This document shows, piece by piece, positions 1 to 8,689 of a stretch of DNA of 64,000 nucleotides. This DNA comes from CALDTK01 sp041744755. GTDB taxonomy: Bacteria; Bacteroidota; Bacteroidia; Chitinophagales; Saprospiraceae. Under the pieces are notes generated by a model. That model was not told where the DNA came from and ran no database searches. It worked only from the letters and a program-made list of their open reading frames with translations. Location of the stretch: contig JBGTKC010000119.1 in NCBI GenBank assembly GCA_041744755.1, positions 15,162-79,161 on the forward strand, written 5' to 3'. Every line of letters starts with the position of its first letter. The first letter of the stretch is position 1. Made by a program: the position numbers and the translations under genes.

Positions 1-568
1 GACCATGTCGAACGAGATTTTAATCACGCCAAAGGACCCCGCTCGCGGCACTACACTCTAACGCGTGACCGATGTCAAATCCACCTCCGGCGGGATCGGT
101 GATTGAGGATCGTCGGAGACCCGGAGCGAAGATGCTCATGTCCCCGTCGGAGGACGGTTAGCGGCCTTCGGGGCCATGGCTTCCGGTGCGAGAACGCTCG
201 TCCTTACAGCCGAAGCTAGGATGCACAAAGTGTGACGGAGAGTGCGCGACCCTACGGCCGTAACGAAGATTCCGCATAGCGCGACGGCAGCGGGATGTGG
301 TATTTTTGAGTATGGGTGGGGGCGAAATTTCGAAGAAATAATCGACGGATCGGTAAAAATCCACAGGCATGATACCGAAGTATCGTTTGCGGGAGGGCTC
401 AACCGCCTATCGAACCTTTATCCAACAGCAGGCCTTACTAATTATATACACAGTCCGCTACTCGCACGCCAATACGTAAGTGGGTGTCTTCTTGACGAGT
501 GCGCCTACCAGCTCCCAAAGGAATAGCTTTGCGTCTCGAAATACGTTCACTCTCCAAAACCACTTCTC
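1..568. other. No gene recognised
   Basis: No reading frame here has a recognisable product. The open frames are short, overlap on both strands and look like random high-GC open frames. A TA-rich stretch near 435-450 could carry promoter elements for the CBM48 gene that follows, but no clean TAnnTTTG box is seen; the nearest has three bases between TA and TTTG, at 381-389. Confidence 0.5.
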
Positions 569-877
569 GTGATTAAGAAACAATTCCTCAAAGCACGCCC
601 GGTCTGCAAGGCCACTTTTTGCGTTCCCGTAGCCGAAGTCCACGGCAAGCAAATCGGCATCGTCGGCGAATTCAACAACTGGGACACCGACGCCCCAATC
701 AACATGGCCAAGAAGAAGGACGGCACCTTCAGTGCGACCGTCGAGTTGCCCATCGGCAAGAATGTCGAATTCCGCTACCTGGTGGACGGCCAGCGGTGGC
801 TCAACGACACCGAGGCCGACGGCAACGTTATGACGCCTTTCGGCAGCGAGAACTCCGTCGTCAACACCGAGGTCTAA
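569..877 (+). CDS. Small CBM48 (isoamylase early-set) glycogen-binding protein
   Basis: This 102-residue protein is essentially one CBM48/AMPK-beta-type fold. It contains the phrases VGEFNNWD (about residues 27-34) and FRYLVDG (about 68-74), which are typical of the glycogen-binding early-set domain. No catalytic domain or signal peptide is present, so it is a free-standing cytoplasmic carbohydrate-binding module. Stand-alone proteins of this kind are common in Bacteroidota and are named isoamylase early set domain proteins. The frame opens with GTG at 569, since no ATG lies upstream in frame. It precedes the branching enzyme gene, which carries its own CBM48, so a role at glycogen is plausible but inferred. 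A strong hairpin terminator follows it. Confidence 0.8.
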   Translation: MIKKQFLKARPVCKATFCVPVAEVHGKQIGIVGEFNNWDTDAPINMAKKKDGTFSATVELPIGKNVEFRYLVDGQRWLNDTEADGNVMTPFGSENSVVNTEV

Positions 878-934
878 GGCAGCGCCGCCGAAGGAGATCC
901 CTGCCGCCGCCAAGGCGCCACAGGCCTCGCCCGG

Positions 935-975
935 GCCCTCCTCCGCACTTATGCGGGGGAGGGCTTGTTGGTTTT
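935..975 (+). terminator. Rho-independent terminator after the CBM48 gene
   Basis: A stem of about 13 bp (935-947 with 952-964, one G.T pair) with a CTTA loop is followed by a T-rich stretch, TTGTTGGTTTT. The mini-hairpin repeat at 971 overlaps the T-rich tail. Confidence 0.7.
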
Positions 976-985
976 GGCGAAAGCC
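971..985 (+). repeat. GNRA mini-hairpin repeat, intergenic
   Basis: GTTTTGGCGAAAGCC: GTTTT, then a GGC/GCC stem closing a GAAA loop. Exact consensus copy, between the CBM48 gene and glgB. Confidence 0.9.
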
Positions 986-1068
986 GACCGATGCTTGAAC
1001 GGCGCCCCGACCGAGTCCGCGCACCTCCGCGTCACTACCTTACCCTTTTCCCAAGACACCCCCCACCT

Positions 1069-3195
1069 ATGCCCTCCGGACAGAAGTCAAGCAAAGCCAC
1101 TAAACCAGCGGACCCCAAGGCCTCAAGCGCCGCCGCCCAGCCCGCGACAGCCGAGGAGCCCGCGACCGCCAAGGATCCCGCGACCGCCACCGGGTCCGCG
1201 AATCCGGCAACCGCTACAAAACCGGCTAGGCCAAAGTCATCGACTGGCGAGAAAAGGGCCGCCGCCGCGCCAGTCGCCAACGATTCGCTACACTTCAGCC
1301 GCTTTACCGAGTTCGATATCCACCTCTTCCGGGAGGGCAAGCACCACCGCCTCTACGACAAGCTCGGTAGCCACGAGGCTACGGTCGATGGCGCGGCCGG
1401 CACCTACTTCGCCGTCTGGGCGCCCGCCGCGCAGGAGGTGAGCGTCATCGGCCAGTTCAACGACTGGAGCCGCGGCGCCAACCCGCTGTCGGCCCGCTGG
1501 GACAGTTCGGGCATCTGGGAGGGCTTCGTCCCAGACATCGGCCACGGCGTCCTGTATAAGTACGCCATCCGGGGCGCTCACGGCGGCGACCTCGAGAAGG
1601 CCGACCCCTTCGCCCGCTACTGCGAGCTGCCCCCAAACACGGCAAGCATCGTCTGGCACCAGGACACCCGCCCGTACGCGTGGCAGGACGAGGCCTGGAT
1701 GAAGGAGCGCCACACGAAGAACGGCCTCCAGGCCCCAATGAGCGTCTACGAACTCCACGTCGGGTCGTGGCGCAAGCGGCACGGCGGGACCGAGAGCCTC
1801 AGCTACCGCGAGCTCGCCGACGAGCTCGTGCCCTACATCCAGCACATGGGCTTTACGCACGTGGAGATGATGCCCGTCATGGAGCACCCGTACTTCCCGA
1901 GCTGGGGGTACCAGGTGCTGGGCTACTTCGCGCCGACGAGCAGGTTCGGCGTCCCGGAGGACTTCGCCTGCCTCGTCGACCGCCTCCACCAGGCAGGCAT
2001 CGGCGTGATCCTGGACTGGGTCCCGAGCCACTTCCCCGAGGACGCATTTGGCTTACACCAGTTCGACGGCACGCACCTCTTCGATCACGCCGACGAGCGC
2101 AAGGGCTACCACCCGGACTGGAAGAGCCGCATCTTCAACTATGGCCGCCCGGAAGTCAAGAGCTTCCTTATCTCGAACGCGCTGTTTTGGCTCGACCAAT
2201 ACCACGCCGACGGCCTCCGGGTAGACGCCGTGGCGTCGATGCTATACCTCGACTACTCCCGCCAGCCGGGCGGGTGGGAGCCCAATATCTACGGCGGTAA
2301 CGAAAACCTCGAGGCGATTGCCTTCCTGCAGGAGTTCAACGCCGCCGTCTACCAGCACTTCCCCGACACCGCCACCATCGCCGAGGAGTCGACGAGCTAC
2401 TCCGGGGTCTCCAAGCCGGTCTACGCCGGCGGCCTCGGCTTCGGGCAGAAGTGGATGATGGGGTGGATGCACGACACGCTGAAGTACTTCGCGTTCGACC
2501 CCATCTACCGCAAGTATCACCACAACCAGCTCACCTTCTCGGCGGTCTATAAGGACTCAGAGAACTTCATGCTCCCGCTCAGCCACGACGAGGTCGTTTA
2601 CGGGAAGGGTTCACTGTTCACGCGCATGCCGGGGGACGAGTGGCAGAAGTTCGCGAACCTGCGACTCCTGTTCGGCTACATGTACACCCACCCCGGCACC
2701 AAACTCCTGTTCATGGGCGGGGAGTTTGGACAGCCCACGGAGTGGAGTCTCGAGCGAGGCCTGGACTGGTCGTTGCTGGACCACGGGATGCACCAGGGGA
2801 TTGCCGCCTGGGTAAAGGCCGTCAACGAGTTCTACCGCGACACCCCCGCCATGCACGAGCGCCAGTTCGAGCCCGGGGGCTTCCAGTGGATCGAGGGCGG
2901 CGACGCCGAGGGTTCGACGCTGAGTTATCTGAGGTGGGGGCACGGTAGAGACGAGTGCGCGGCCGTCGTGCACAACCTCACGCCCCTGGTCCGTTCACCC
3001 TACCGCATCGGGCTACCGAGCGAGGGCCGCTGGGAGATTGTCCTCAACAGCGACGAGAAGCGCTTCGGCGGCAGTGGCGTAAAGCCGCGCGCCGTCCGCG
3101 ACGCCGAGCCCACGCCGTGGCAGGGGCAGCCGTACAGCTTGGAACTAAAGTTGCCGCCACTGGCGACAGTCGTCATGGTTCCGCTCGGGATGTAG
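1069..3195 (+). CDS. glgB: 1,4-alpha-glucan branching enzyme GlgB
   Basis: GlgB (EC 2.4.1.18) cuts alpha-1,4-glucan chains and re-attaches them through alpha-1,6 links in glycogen synthesis. The 708-residue protein has a low-complexity Ala/Pro/Lys/Thr-rich N-terminus (about 1-65), a CBM48 domain (about 80-180, with VIGQFNDWS), a GH13 barrel and a C-terminal all-beta domain. Catalytic residues fit the family: the nucleophile in DGLRVDAV (Asp386), the acid/base Glu439 in IAEES, and the third acidic residue in LSHDEVVYGKGS. The ATG at 1069 was chosen because the frame open further upstream runs through the CBM48 gene and the intergenic hairpin. The disordered N-terminal tail is unusual and could be a linker. 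The maltokinase gene at 10.6 kb is the only other alpha-glucan enzyme seen in the window. Confidence 0.96.
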   Translation: MPSGQKSSKATKPADPKASSAAAQPATAEEPATAKDPATATGSANPATATKPARPKSSTGEKRAAAAPVANDSLHFSRFTEFDIHLFREGKHHRLYDKLGSHEATVDGAAGTYFAVWAPAAQEVSVIGQFNDWSRGANPLSARWDSSGIWEGFVPDIGHGVLYKYAIRGAHGGDLEKADPFARYCELPPNTASIVWHQDTRPYAWQDEAWMKERHTKNGLQAPMSVYELHVGSWRKRHGGTESLSYRELADELVPYIQHMGFTHVEMMPVMEHPYFPSWGYQVLGYFAPTSRFGVPEDFACLVDRLHQAGIGVILDWVPSHFPEDAFGLHQFDGTHLFDHADERKGYHPDWKSRIFNYGRPEVKSFLISNALFWLDQYHADGLRVDAVASMLYLDYSRQPGGWEPNIYGGNENLEAIAFLQEFNAAVYQHFPDTATIAEESTSYSGVSKPVYAGGLGFGQKWMMGWMHDTLKYFAFDPIYRKYHHNQLTFSAVYKDSENFMLPLSHDEVVYGKGSLFTRMPGDEWQKFANLRLLFGYMYTHPGTKLLFMGGEFGQPTEWSLERGLDWSLLDHGMHQGIAAWVKAVNEFYRDTPAMHERQFEPGGFQWIEGGDAEGSTLSYLRWGHGRDECAAVVHNLTPLVRSPYRIGLPSEGRWEIVLNSDEKRFGGSGVKPRAVRDAEPTPWQGQPYSLELKLPPLATVVMVPLGM

Positions 3196-3251
3196 TCAAC
3201 CATTCACAGTTCGAAGCTCTAAGCGCGCTCGATGAGGAAGTACCGGGCGTC

Positions 3252-3279
3252 GTGAACCCTGAACCGTGAACCGTGAACT
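3252..3279 (+). repeat. Short tandem heptamer repeat
   Basis: Four tandem 7-mers, GTGAACC, CTGAACC, GTGAACC and GTGAACT, lie just before the acetyltransferase gene. They could affect spacing of the upstream region; no function is known to me. Confidence 0.8.
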
Positions 3280-3300
3280 TTGTGCCCTGATCCAATCGAT

Positions 3301-3945
3301 ATGGCCATCACCGAACTTAAGACCTGGGTTAACCAGTCTCCAAAGGGCAAGGAGCTCGCCCACCGAGCGCTGTTCCCGAAGGACGACTACCGCCCGCGGT
3401 GGTGGGTGCGTAACCTCCTTAACCGCTTCGCGCACACCGTCGCGGGTACCGTCCGTGACACCGTCCGCATGGATACCGTTCCCTTCAACGCCTTCGTGCT
3501 CGCCCCGAAGGCCATCGTCGAGGACAACTGCCTGATCAATAACGCGATGGGCGATGTCTTCATCGGGCGTGCTTCACTGATTGGGCTCGGCTCGGTCATC
3601 ATTGGACCCGTCCGCATCGAGGACGACGTGCTACTGGCACAAAACGTCATCATCTCGGCACTCAACCACAACTACGAGGACATCACCCGGCCGATCAAGG
3701 ACCAGGGCGTCAAAGTGGCACCCATCGTGGTGGGGGCGGGGTCGTGGATCGCGGCCGGAGCTGTGATCCTTTCGGGCGTCAAGATCGGCCGCAACGTCGT
3801 CGTCGCCGCCGGGGCCGTCGTCACGAAAGACGTGCCCGACTTCTGCGTCGTCGTCGGCAACCCCGCTCGCGTCGTCCGTCGTTACGACGCGGAGTCGAAC
3901 GCGTACGTTCGGTGGCCAGCCGACGGAGCTTCGGGAGGGGCCTAA
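3301..3945 (+). CDS. Left-handed beta-helix (hexapeptide) acyltransferase
   Basis: The 214-residue protein is a trimeric LbH acyltransferase of the maltose/galactoside O-acetyltransferase type. These enzymes transfer an acetyl group from acetyl-CoA to a sugar or similar acceptor. An N-terminal helical part (about 1-60) is followed by hexapeptide repeats such as IGRASLIGLG, IVVGAGSWIAAGAVI and IGRNVVVAAGAVV, and the ending VVGNPARVVRRY is typical. The likely catalytic His is in SALNHNYED. The ATG at 3301 is preferred over a GTG at 3280, which would add seven residues beside the tandem repeat. The substrate cannot be told from sequence; a surface-glycan or sugar acceptor is an inference. Confidence 0.85.
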   Translation: MAITELKTWVNQSPKGKELAHRALFPKDDYRPRWWVRNLLNRFAHTVAGTVRDTVRMDTVPFNAFVLAPKAIVEDNCLINNAMGDVFIGRASLIGLGSVIIGPVRIEDDVLLAQNVIISALNHNYEDITRPIKDQGVKVAPIVVGAGSWIAAGAVILSGVKIGRNVVVAAGAVVTKDVPDFCVVVGNPARVVRRYDAESNAYVRWPADGASGGA

Positions 3946-3953
3946 AAGCACAA

Positions 3954-3982
3954 AGCCCCCAGACGACTTGCGTCCGGGGGCT
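3954..3982 (-). terminator. Terminator of tRNA-Phe
   Basis: Stem AGCCCCC/GGGGGCT extended by GACG/CGTC after a mismatch. Reading leftward it is followed by TTTGTGCTTTT, so it serves the minus-strand tRNA; it may also stop the convergent acetyltransferase transcript. Confidence 0.7.
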
Positions 3983-3988
3983 ACTGTG

Positions 3989-4061
3989 TGGCACGAGGCA
4001 GATTTGAACTGCCGACACCACGATTTTCAGTCGTGTGCTCTACCAACTGAGCTATCGCGCC
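3989..4061 (-). tRNA. tRNA-Phe (anticodon GAA)
   Basis: A complete 73-nt cloverleaf on the minus strand: acceptor GGCGCGA/TCGTGCC, D arm GCTC/GAGC, anticodon stem CACGA/TCGTG around CTGAAAA with anticodon GAA, and T arm GGCAG/CTGCC with loop TTCAAAT. The CCA end is not encoded. It has its own promoter and terminator, so it is a single-gene unit. Confidence 0.97.
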
Positions 4062-4094
4062 GTCTCGCCTAGGGCACGTTACCCCGAGCGGCCG

Positions 4095-4124
4095 CAAATA
4101 TAGCTGTCCTCCCGGACTCCGCAA
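4095..4124 (-). promoter_or_regulatory. Bacteroidota-type promoter of tRNA-Phe
   Basis: On the minus strand TTGC (4124-4121) and a perfect -7 box TATATTTG (4102-4095) are 18 bp apart, fitting the Bacteroidota TTTG...TAnnTTTG pattern. Confidence 0.7.
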
Positions 4125-4186
4125 CGGTCGGGCCGGAATTCAGTGAGTTTCTTTGCCGGCACTCCCGCTGCACGCCCTCTGCCCTC

Positions 4187-5029
4187 ATGCCCGTCCGATT
4201 ACTCATCGCTGTACTCAGCCTGCTGGCCGCCGCCCCCCTAGCCTACGCCTTCCTCAACGACAGCGGCGGGGCCGGGGTCTACGCCGTTCCCTTCGTGATT
4301 GCGCTTGCGCTGGCCATCGTCTTCAGACCCGAACTCGAATGGGCCTACTACACGCGCTACCCCCACGATCTCGACCCGCGGATCGTAGGCTTGCTCGACG
4401 CCAAGCAACCTAGCTGGTACGCGCACCTATCCACCCGCGAGCGCCTCCTGTTGCGCCAACGGACCTTCCTCACGCTGCTCGGACTAGACTTCAAACCCCA
4501 GGGCCTGGATGACGGTGGATTGCCGGCGGACGTCGAGGCCCTGATCGCCATCCAGGCGGCGCGATTGTCGTTAGGGCTTTCGCCAAAACGAGCTATCCCG
4601 GAGCCATTCGAGAATGTAGTGGTCTACAAACACCCCTTCCCAAGTCCACAATTTCCCGAGCTATTCCACGCCAGCGAAATCTACACCGAGGACGGGGTCG
4701 TCATGCTGTCCTTACACCAAGCCTTACCGGCCGCGCTCGACCCGGAGGAGTACTTCAACATCGCCCTCTACGAGTGGGCACGCGCCTTCGAGATCTCGCT
4801 ACACGGCCTCCGGGCAACCCGCCCTGAGGTACCGACGTGCCAGCAGATGCTCTCGGAGATCCTCGACCGTCCCCCGTCATGGGTGATGGATGCCGTCGGA
4901 CTCCCTTCGGTCGACGATCTGGCAGTAGCGCAGGTGCTGCGACTCGATTTTCCGGCGGCCTTCGCCAAAACGTATCCCGCGCTCGTGACACCGCTCGCGC
5001 AACGGCTCAATTCAACGTCGGAGGCCTAA
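4187..5029 (+). CDS. MtfA (M90)-like membrane protein lacking the HExxH zinc motif
   Basis: The 280-residue protein opens with two hydrophobic helices (about 3-20 and 30-46) and then resembles the MtfA/M90 zinc peptidase family: LSTRERLLLRQRTFLTLLG, IAIQAARLSLGL and VVVYKHPFPSP sit where MtfA has its matching segments. At the position of the family's HEFAH zinc motif the sequence reads YEWAR (Tyr195-Arg199), so both zinc-binding His residues are gone. It is therefore probably not a working metallopeptidase and may act as a binding protein. The family link is from recalled pattern similarity and should be confirmed by profile search. Two mini-hairpin repeats lie inside the gene. Confidence 0.6.
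   Translation: MPVRLLIAVLSLLAAAPLAYAFLNDSGGAGVYAVPFVIALALAIVFRPELEWAYYTRYPHDLDPRIVGLLDAKQPSWYAHLSTRERLLLRQRTFLTLLGLDFKPQGLDDGGLPADVEALIAIQAARLSLGLSPKRAIPEPFENVVVYKHPFPSPQFPELFHASEIYTEDGVVMLSLHQALPAALDPEEYFNIALYEWARAFEISLHGLRATRPEVPTCQQMLSEILDRPPSWVMDAVGLPSVDDLAVAQVLRLDFPAAFAKTYPALVTPLAQRLNSTSEA
4575..4589 (-). repeat. GNRA mini-hairpin repeat, inside MtfA-like gene
   Basis: Minus-strand GTTTTGGCGAAAGCC, exact consensus; the host gene reads it as LSPKR. Confidence 0.9.
4957..4971 (-). repeat. GNRA mini-hairpin repeat variant, inside MtfA-like gene
   Basis: Minus-strand GTTTTGGCGAAGGCC: GGC/GCC stem kept, loop GAAG. Read as AFAKT in the host gene. Confidence 0.75.
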
Positions 5030-5162
5030 CATCAAAATCACGTCTTCTAACGTCGCGAACCTCCTCACGAAGCCCGTTCAGGGGTGAGCAAAACCCCTCG
5101 TTTCGGAGTTACGGCAAACACTTCAGCCGTGAGACGACGCACGCATCGACACCAGACAGATC

Positions 5163-6707
5163 TTGAACCCCGAAACCCAACCACCTCAGCCGCCTAAACC
5201 TGTAGCACGCACCGGCGTACTGCTGGCTAAGGGCGATCCTGCCCTGATGACGGCTTTCGATCTGCTGGCCTCCCCAGTGTTAGTCGTGTCTGACTTCGAC
5301 GAGCCCATCATCGCCTTCAATGCTGCGGCGCGTGAGTTCTTCGGCATCGAGGACGGCGCCACTCGCTTCTTCCTCAAGGAGCACTACAGGATGCTCCTCG
5401 ACGCCGAGCTCGAGCAAGCCCTCGCTAACCTCGCCGAAGGCCGGTCCGCGACGGTCCTCGCGCTCGTCTCAGACAAGCGACAACACTGGTTCCGAGCTGT
5501 GGTGATCGCACAGCCGCTCCCGCCCCGCAGTACCGGTTCCCTCGGTGCCGTGATCTCGGTCCAGGTGCAACACGAGGACGCTGGCTCAACGCGGAGCTCT
5601 GTTCCGCATACCATGCTAGAGAACCTCGTCTGGCAAGCTCCGAACGTCGGAGTCTCCATCACGCCGGACGCAAGCCTCGACAAGCTCATCTGGAACGATG
5701 GGATGTACTCGCTGCTCGGGATAGCAGACAAAACCATCGAGCCCTCCCGAGAGCTCTTCTTGCGCCACGTACATCCAGAGGATCGGTCGGTCCTCGGTGA
5801 CCTTGCCACCACGCTCGCCTCCGAGACTACCAAACACTGGGAAGGCGACTTCCGCCTCATGACCGCCAAGGGACAGGAGGTCCTTATCAACGCGTGGGTC
5901 ATTAGCCAACTCAACGCCCAGGGCGGGCGCGGGATGGCATCCCTGATCGTCAGCGTCGAAGATGAACTGATCGCGAGCCGCGAAGCGGCGGCATCCCGCC
6001 GGGAGTTGGAGAAATTCACTTATACGATCTCGCACGACCTCCGGGCGCCAGTACGGCACATCGAGAGTTTCATGACGCTGCTGCTCGACTCCCTCGACGA
6101 GAGGCTAGGCGAAGAGGAGCAGCTCTATGCCGCCTACGCCCGGCAGAGCGTTCAAAAGTTGGCCGGCATGATCCAGGGGATGGTCGACTACAGCCGCCTG
6201 CCGCACACCCTTACCGACCCAGACGCCGTCGACCTTGCGTCGCTCGTCGGCGTTATAATCGAGACGCAGTTTGCAGATTCCGCCGCCCGCTTCACCATCG
6301 GCGCCCTACCGACGGTAGTCGGCCGTGCGCCACTCCTTGAGAAGCTCTTCGCGCACCTCATCTCTAACGCGATTAAATTCAGTCGCAACAACCCGGACTC
6401 TCCGATCAGGATCACGGGCGAGCGCACCGCGGGAGAATTTTCCCTCATCGAGATCGAGGACCGGGGCGTCGGGTTCGAGTCTCAACACAGCGAGCGGCTC
6501 TTCGAAATCTTCCAACGCCTTCACGGTGTACAGGAGTTCGCCGGACTCGGGATAGGGCTAGCGCTTTCGAAGCGCATCGTGGAGCTTCACGGCGGCGAGA
6601 TCACCGTGCTCGGGCAGCTCGGCGTCGGCACGAAGGTCGTCCTGTCCCTCCCATACGCATCCCCGGCGCAGCGTCCGAACGAAACAAATGGCGCCGTACC
6701 TACCTAA
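5163..6707 (+). CDS. PAS-domain sensor histidine kinase
   Basis: This 514-residue kinase has no clear transmembrane segment, so it is probably a soluble sensor. An N-terminal PAS domain (about 25-140) is followed by a second PAS/PAC region (about 155-270). A HisKA domain with the phospho-acceptor His291 in YTISHDLRAP follows, then a HATPase domain with HLISNAIKFS (N box), IEDRGVGF (G1) and GLGIGLALSK (G2). It should autophosphorylate and pass phosphate to a receiver, most likely the single-domain response regulator encoded 8 bp downstream. The given start is a TTG; an ATG at 5247 would remove 28 Pro-rich residues. The signal sensed cannot be inferred. Confidence 0.92.
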   Translation: MNPETQPPQPPKPVARTGVLLAKGDPALMTAFDLLASPVLVVSDFDEPIIAFNAAAREFFGIEDGATRFFLKEHYRMLLDAELEQALANLAEGRSATVLALVSDKRQHWFRAVVIAQPLPPRSTGSLGAVISVQVQHEDAGSTRSSVPHTMLENLVWQAPNVGVSITPDASLDKLIWNDGMYSLLGIADKTIEPSRELFLRHVHPEDRSVLGDLATTLASETTKHWEGDFRLMTAKGQEVLINAWVISQLNAQGGRGMASLIVSVEDELIASREAAASRRELEKFTYTISHDLRAPVRHIESFMTLLLDSLDERLGEEEQLYAAYARQSVQKLAGMIQGMVDYSRLPHTLTDPDAVDLASLVGVIIETQFADSAARFTIGALPTVVGRAPLLEKLFAHLISNAIKFSRNNPDSPIRITGERTAGEFSLIEIEDRGVGFESQHSERLFEIFQRLHGVQEFAGLGIGLALSKRIVELHGGEITVLGQLGVGTKVVLSLPYASPAQRPNETNGAVPT

Positions 6708-6715
6708 GTCTCGAT

Positions 6716-7174
6716 ATGGGTCACCAGTTACAGCGACAGATCCTCGTCATCGACGACGACCCGATGGACCGGATGCTGATCTTCCGGTCGCTACGCGAGC
6801 TCGATCTGGACTGCAAGCTCAATCACATCGAGGATGGACAGGCCGCGCTCGAATTCATCCTCGACGAGCGCAACGCCGCGATCGACTTGCGACTCGTCTT
6901 GCTGGATCTAAAGATGCCTAAGGTCGACGGGCTCGAGGTCTTGCGTCGCCTCGCCGGTAACCCAGTCCTTGAGCGCGTGCCCTTCGTGGTGATGAGCAGC
7001 AGCGCGATCAACACGGACATCGAGAGTGCCTACGCGCTCGGGGCCCGTGCGTACATCACCAAACCTATCCGCCACGACGAGTTCCGTAACGCCGTGCACA
7101 CCCTCGGCGCGTTTTGGCTCGACCACAACCGACTGCCGACGACCCCACACAATGAGGGCGTCGATCCCGCCTAG
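6716..7174 (+). CDS. Single-domain response regulator (Rcp1-like)
   Basis: The 152-residue protein is one receiver domain. The acidic pocket is in VIDDDPMD, the phospho-acceptor is Asp64 in LLDLKMP, the switch Ser lies in VMSSSA, and the conserved Lys is in ITKPI. There is no output domain. Receivers of this type, often paired with PAS or phytochrome-type kinases, work by protein-protein contact or phosphorelay. It starts 8 bp after the histidine kinase gene, which makes them a likely operon and a cognate pair. Confidence 0.93.
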   Translation: MGHQLQRQILVIDDDPMDRMLIFRSLRELDLDCKLNHIEDGQAALEFILDERNAAIDLRLVLLDLKMPKVDGLEVLRRLAGNPVLERVPFVVMSSSAINTDIESAYALGARAYITKPIRHDEFRNAVHTLGAFWLDHNRLPTTPHNEGVDPA

Positions 7175-7204
7175 GAGTTGTGTGGGTCGGCTACCTTCCC
7201 GCCC

Positions 7205-8044
7205 ATGGTGTGGAAAGGCAAAACAGTATTAATTACCGGGGCTACCCGCGGCATCGGCAAGGCGATCGGGCTTCGACTCGCGCGTGAAGGCGCTAACATC
7301 GGTGTACTCGGCAAGACCGACGAGCCGCACCCCAAGCTCGACGGTACCATCCACACCTCCGTGGGAGAGATGAAAACCGCCGGCGGGGACGCGCTCGCGC
7401 TGCTGTGCGACGTGCGCGACGAAGACAATATCGAGGCCGTCGTCGCGCAGCTCGCCGACCGCTTTGGCGGTATCGACGTGCTGATCAACAACGCCAGCGC
7501 CATCTCGCTCACCCCGACCGAGGCGACCACTCCCAAGCGCTACGACCTCATGCAGACGGTCAACACCCGCGGCACATTCCTCATGTCGCGCGCCTGCCTG
7601 CCGTACCTACGTAAGTCCGAACACGCCCACATCCTCACCCTCAGCCCGCCGCTCGACTTCAATCCGAAGTGGTTCGCAGGACACGTCGCCTACACGGTCT
7701 CTAAGTTCGGAATGAGCCTCGTCACGCTCGGGCTCGCGGCTGAACTTAAGGACGACAAGGTCTACGTCAATAGTCTGTGGCCCCTCACCACCATCGCCAC
7801 CGCGGCGGTCAACAACCTCCTCGGCGGCGACACGATGATGCAGATGAGTCGCACGCCCGAAATCGTTGCCGACGCTGCCTACGCTATCCTGAGTTCGACG
7901 CGCACTGGGGGTCACTTGATTGACGAGGATGTCCTGCGCGAGGCTGGCGTCCGGGATTTCGACCAGTACCGCGTCAACCCGGGAGTCCCACTTTGCCCCG
8001 ACCTCTTCGTAGAACCCTCGTCCGTCCCGCGGGACAAGCGCTAG
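7205..8044 (+). CDS. HSDL2-like short-chain dehydrogenase
   Basis: This SDR of about 279 residues has the NAD(P)-binding motif TGATRGIG, the NNAS motif and the catalytic YxxxK in AYTVSK. The phrases LSPPLDFNPKWF and VNSLWPLTTIATAA, and the C-terminal DEDVLREAGVRDFDQY, closely match the HSDL2-like branch, which is linked with fatty-acyl or steroid-like substrates in eukaryotes. The actual bacterial substrate is unknown. The ATG at 7205 is preferred over an upstream GTG at 7178, because family members start with a short lead into GKTVLITGA. It follows the response regulator by about 30 bp and could be co-transcribed. Confidence 0.88.
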   Translation: MVWKGKTVLITGATRGIGKAIGLRLAREGANIGVLGKTDEPHPKLDGTIHTSVGEMKTAGGDALALLCDVRDEDNIEAVVAQLADRFGGIDVLINNASAISLTPTEATTPKRYDLMQTVNTRGTFLMSRACLPYLRKSEHAHILTLSPPLDFNPKWFAGHVAYTVSKFGMSLVTLGLAAELKDDKVYVNSLWPLTTIATAAVNNLLGGDTMMQMSRTPEIVADAAYAILSSTRTGGHLIDEDVLREAGVRDFDQYRVNPGVPLCPDLFVEPSSVPRDKR

Positions 8045-8099
8045 CCCGGACGCCGTGGCCGCTCGCGCGCCGTGAGTCGAGCCGAAGCCCTGGCGACTG

Positions 8100-8516
8100 C
8101 TACGGGGCTTCCCCCAAAACCTGCCGATATATACGTTCGCTGATCTCGGGGTCGTACGTGGCGTTCATCGCGAGCCACGCCGAGCGCGCTACGCGGAACA
8201 CGTACACGAAAGTGGCTGCGGCGAGCAGGCACAGGACCAGCATACTGGTGCCGAGACTCCAACCCACTACCCAGTGAAGGAATATCACGAGCCCGAGAAA
8301 CGGGAAACAAAAGATAATGTAGCTCAGGAACATCGCCCCATAGTAGAAGCCCGGCTCCGGCCAGTAGTCCAAACCGCAACGCGGGCACTCGCGGTGCATC
8401 TCGAAGGGCTCCCTAAAGGCGAAGGTTGAGTAAGGGAAGAGTTCGCCCACGCGACAGCGGTTGCATTTGAGTCGGATGACGGTCGAGAGCCAGGAGTTGG
8501 TTCGGTGAGGATGCAT
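8100..8516 (-). CDS. DUF983 zinc-ribbon membrane protein
   Basis: The 138-residue protein begins with a zinc-ribbon-like region holding two Cys pairs (CNRC near 18-21 and CPRCG near 45-49). The phrase LDYWPEPGFYYGAMFLSYI is characteristic of DUF983. Two hydrophobic helices follow (about 60-80 and 88-108). The family is widespread in Bacteroidota and alphaproteobacteria and has no established function. It is convergent with the HSDL2-like gene. A degenerate mini-hairpin repeat encodes part of its last residues. Confidence 0.85.
   Translation of the reverse strand: MHPHRTNSWLSTVIRLKCNRCRVGELFPYSTFAFREPFEMHRECPRCGLDYWPEPGFYYGAMFLSYIIFCFPFLGLVIFLHWVVGWSLGTSMLVLCLLAAATFVYVFRVARSAWLAMNATYDPEISERIYRQVLGEAP
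8106..8120 (-). repeat. Degenerate mini-hairpin repeat, inside DUF983 gene
   Basis: Minus-strand GTTTTGGGGGAAGCC, one base from the GGAA-loop form, with one stem pair broken. Confidence 0.5.
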
Positions 8517-8689
8517 AAATCGAGAGTAGGAGTGTCATGTAGCCTCTGCTGCGAAAAGTGGAGGAGTATGCGTCACTAATGTCACGGAAGTGTTGGACTT
8601 ACGCATTAAACGTTAATGTAGATACCGTCCATAGGGTAGGTTGGCAATCGTCGGCCGCCGGACAAATAATTAGTCGATAACCTTACGCG

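Noticed and set aside
619..1068. An N-terminal extension of glgB by 150 codons
   Set aside because: It runs through the CBM48 gene and a strong terminator hairpin in another frame; the ATG at 1069 is better.
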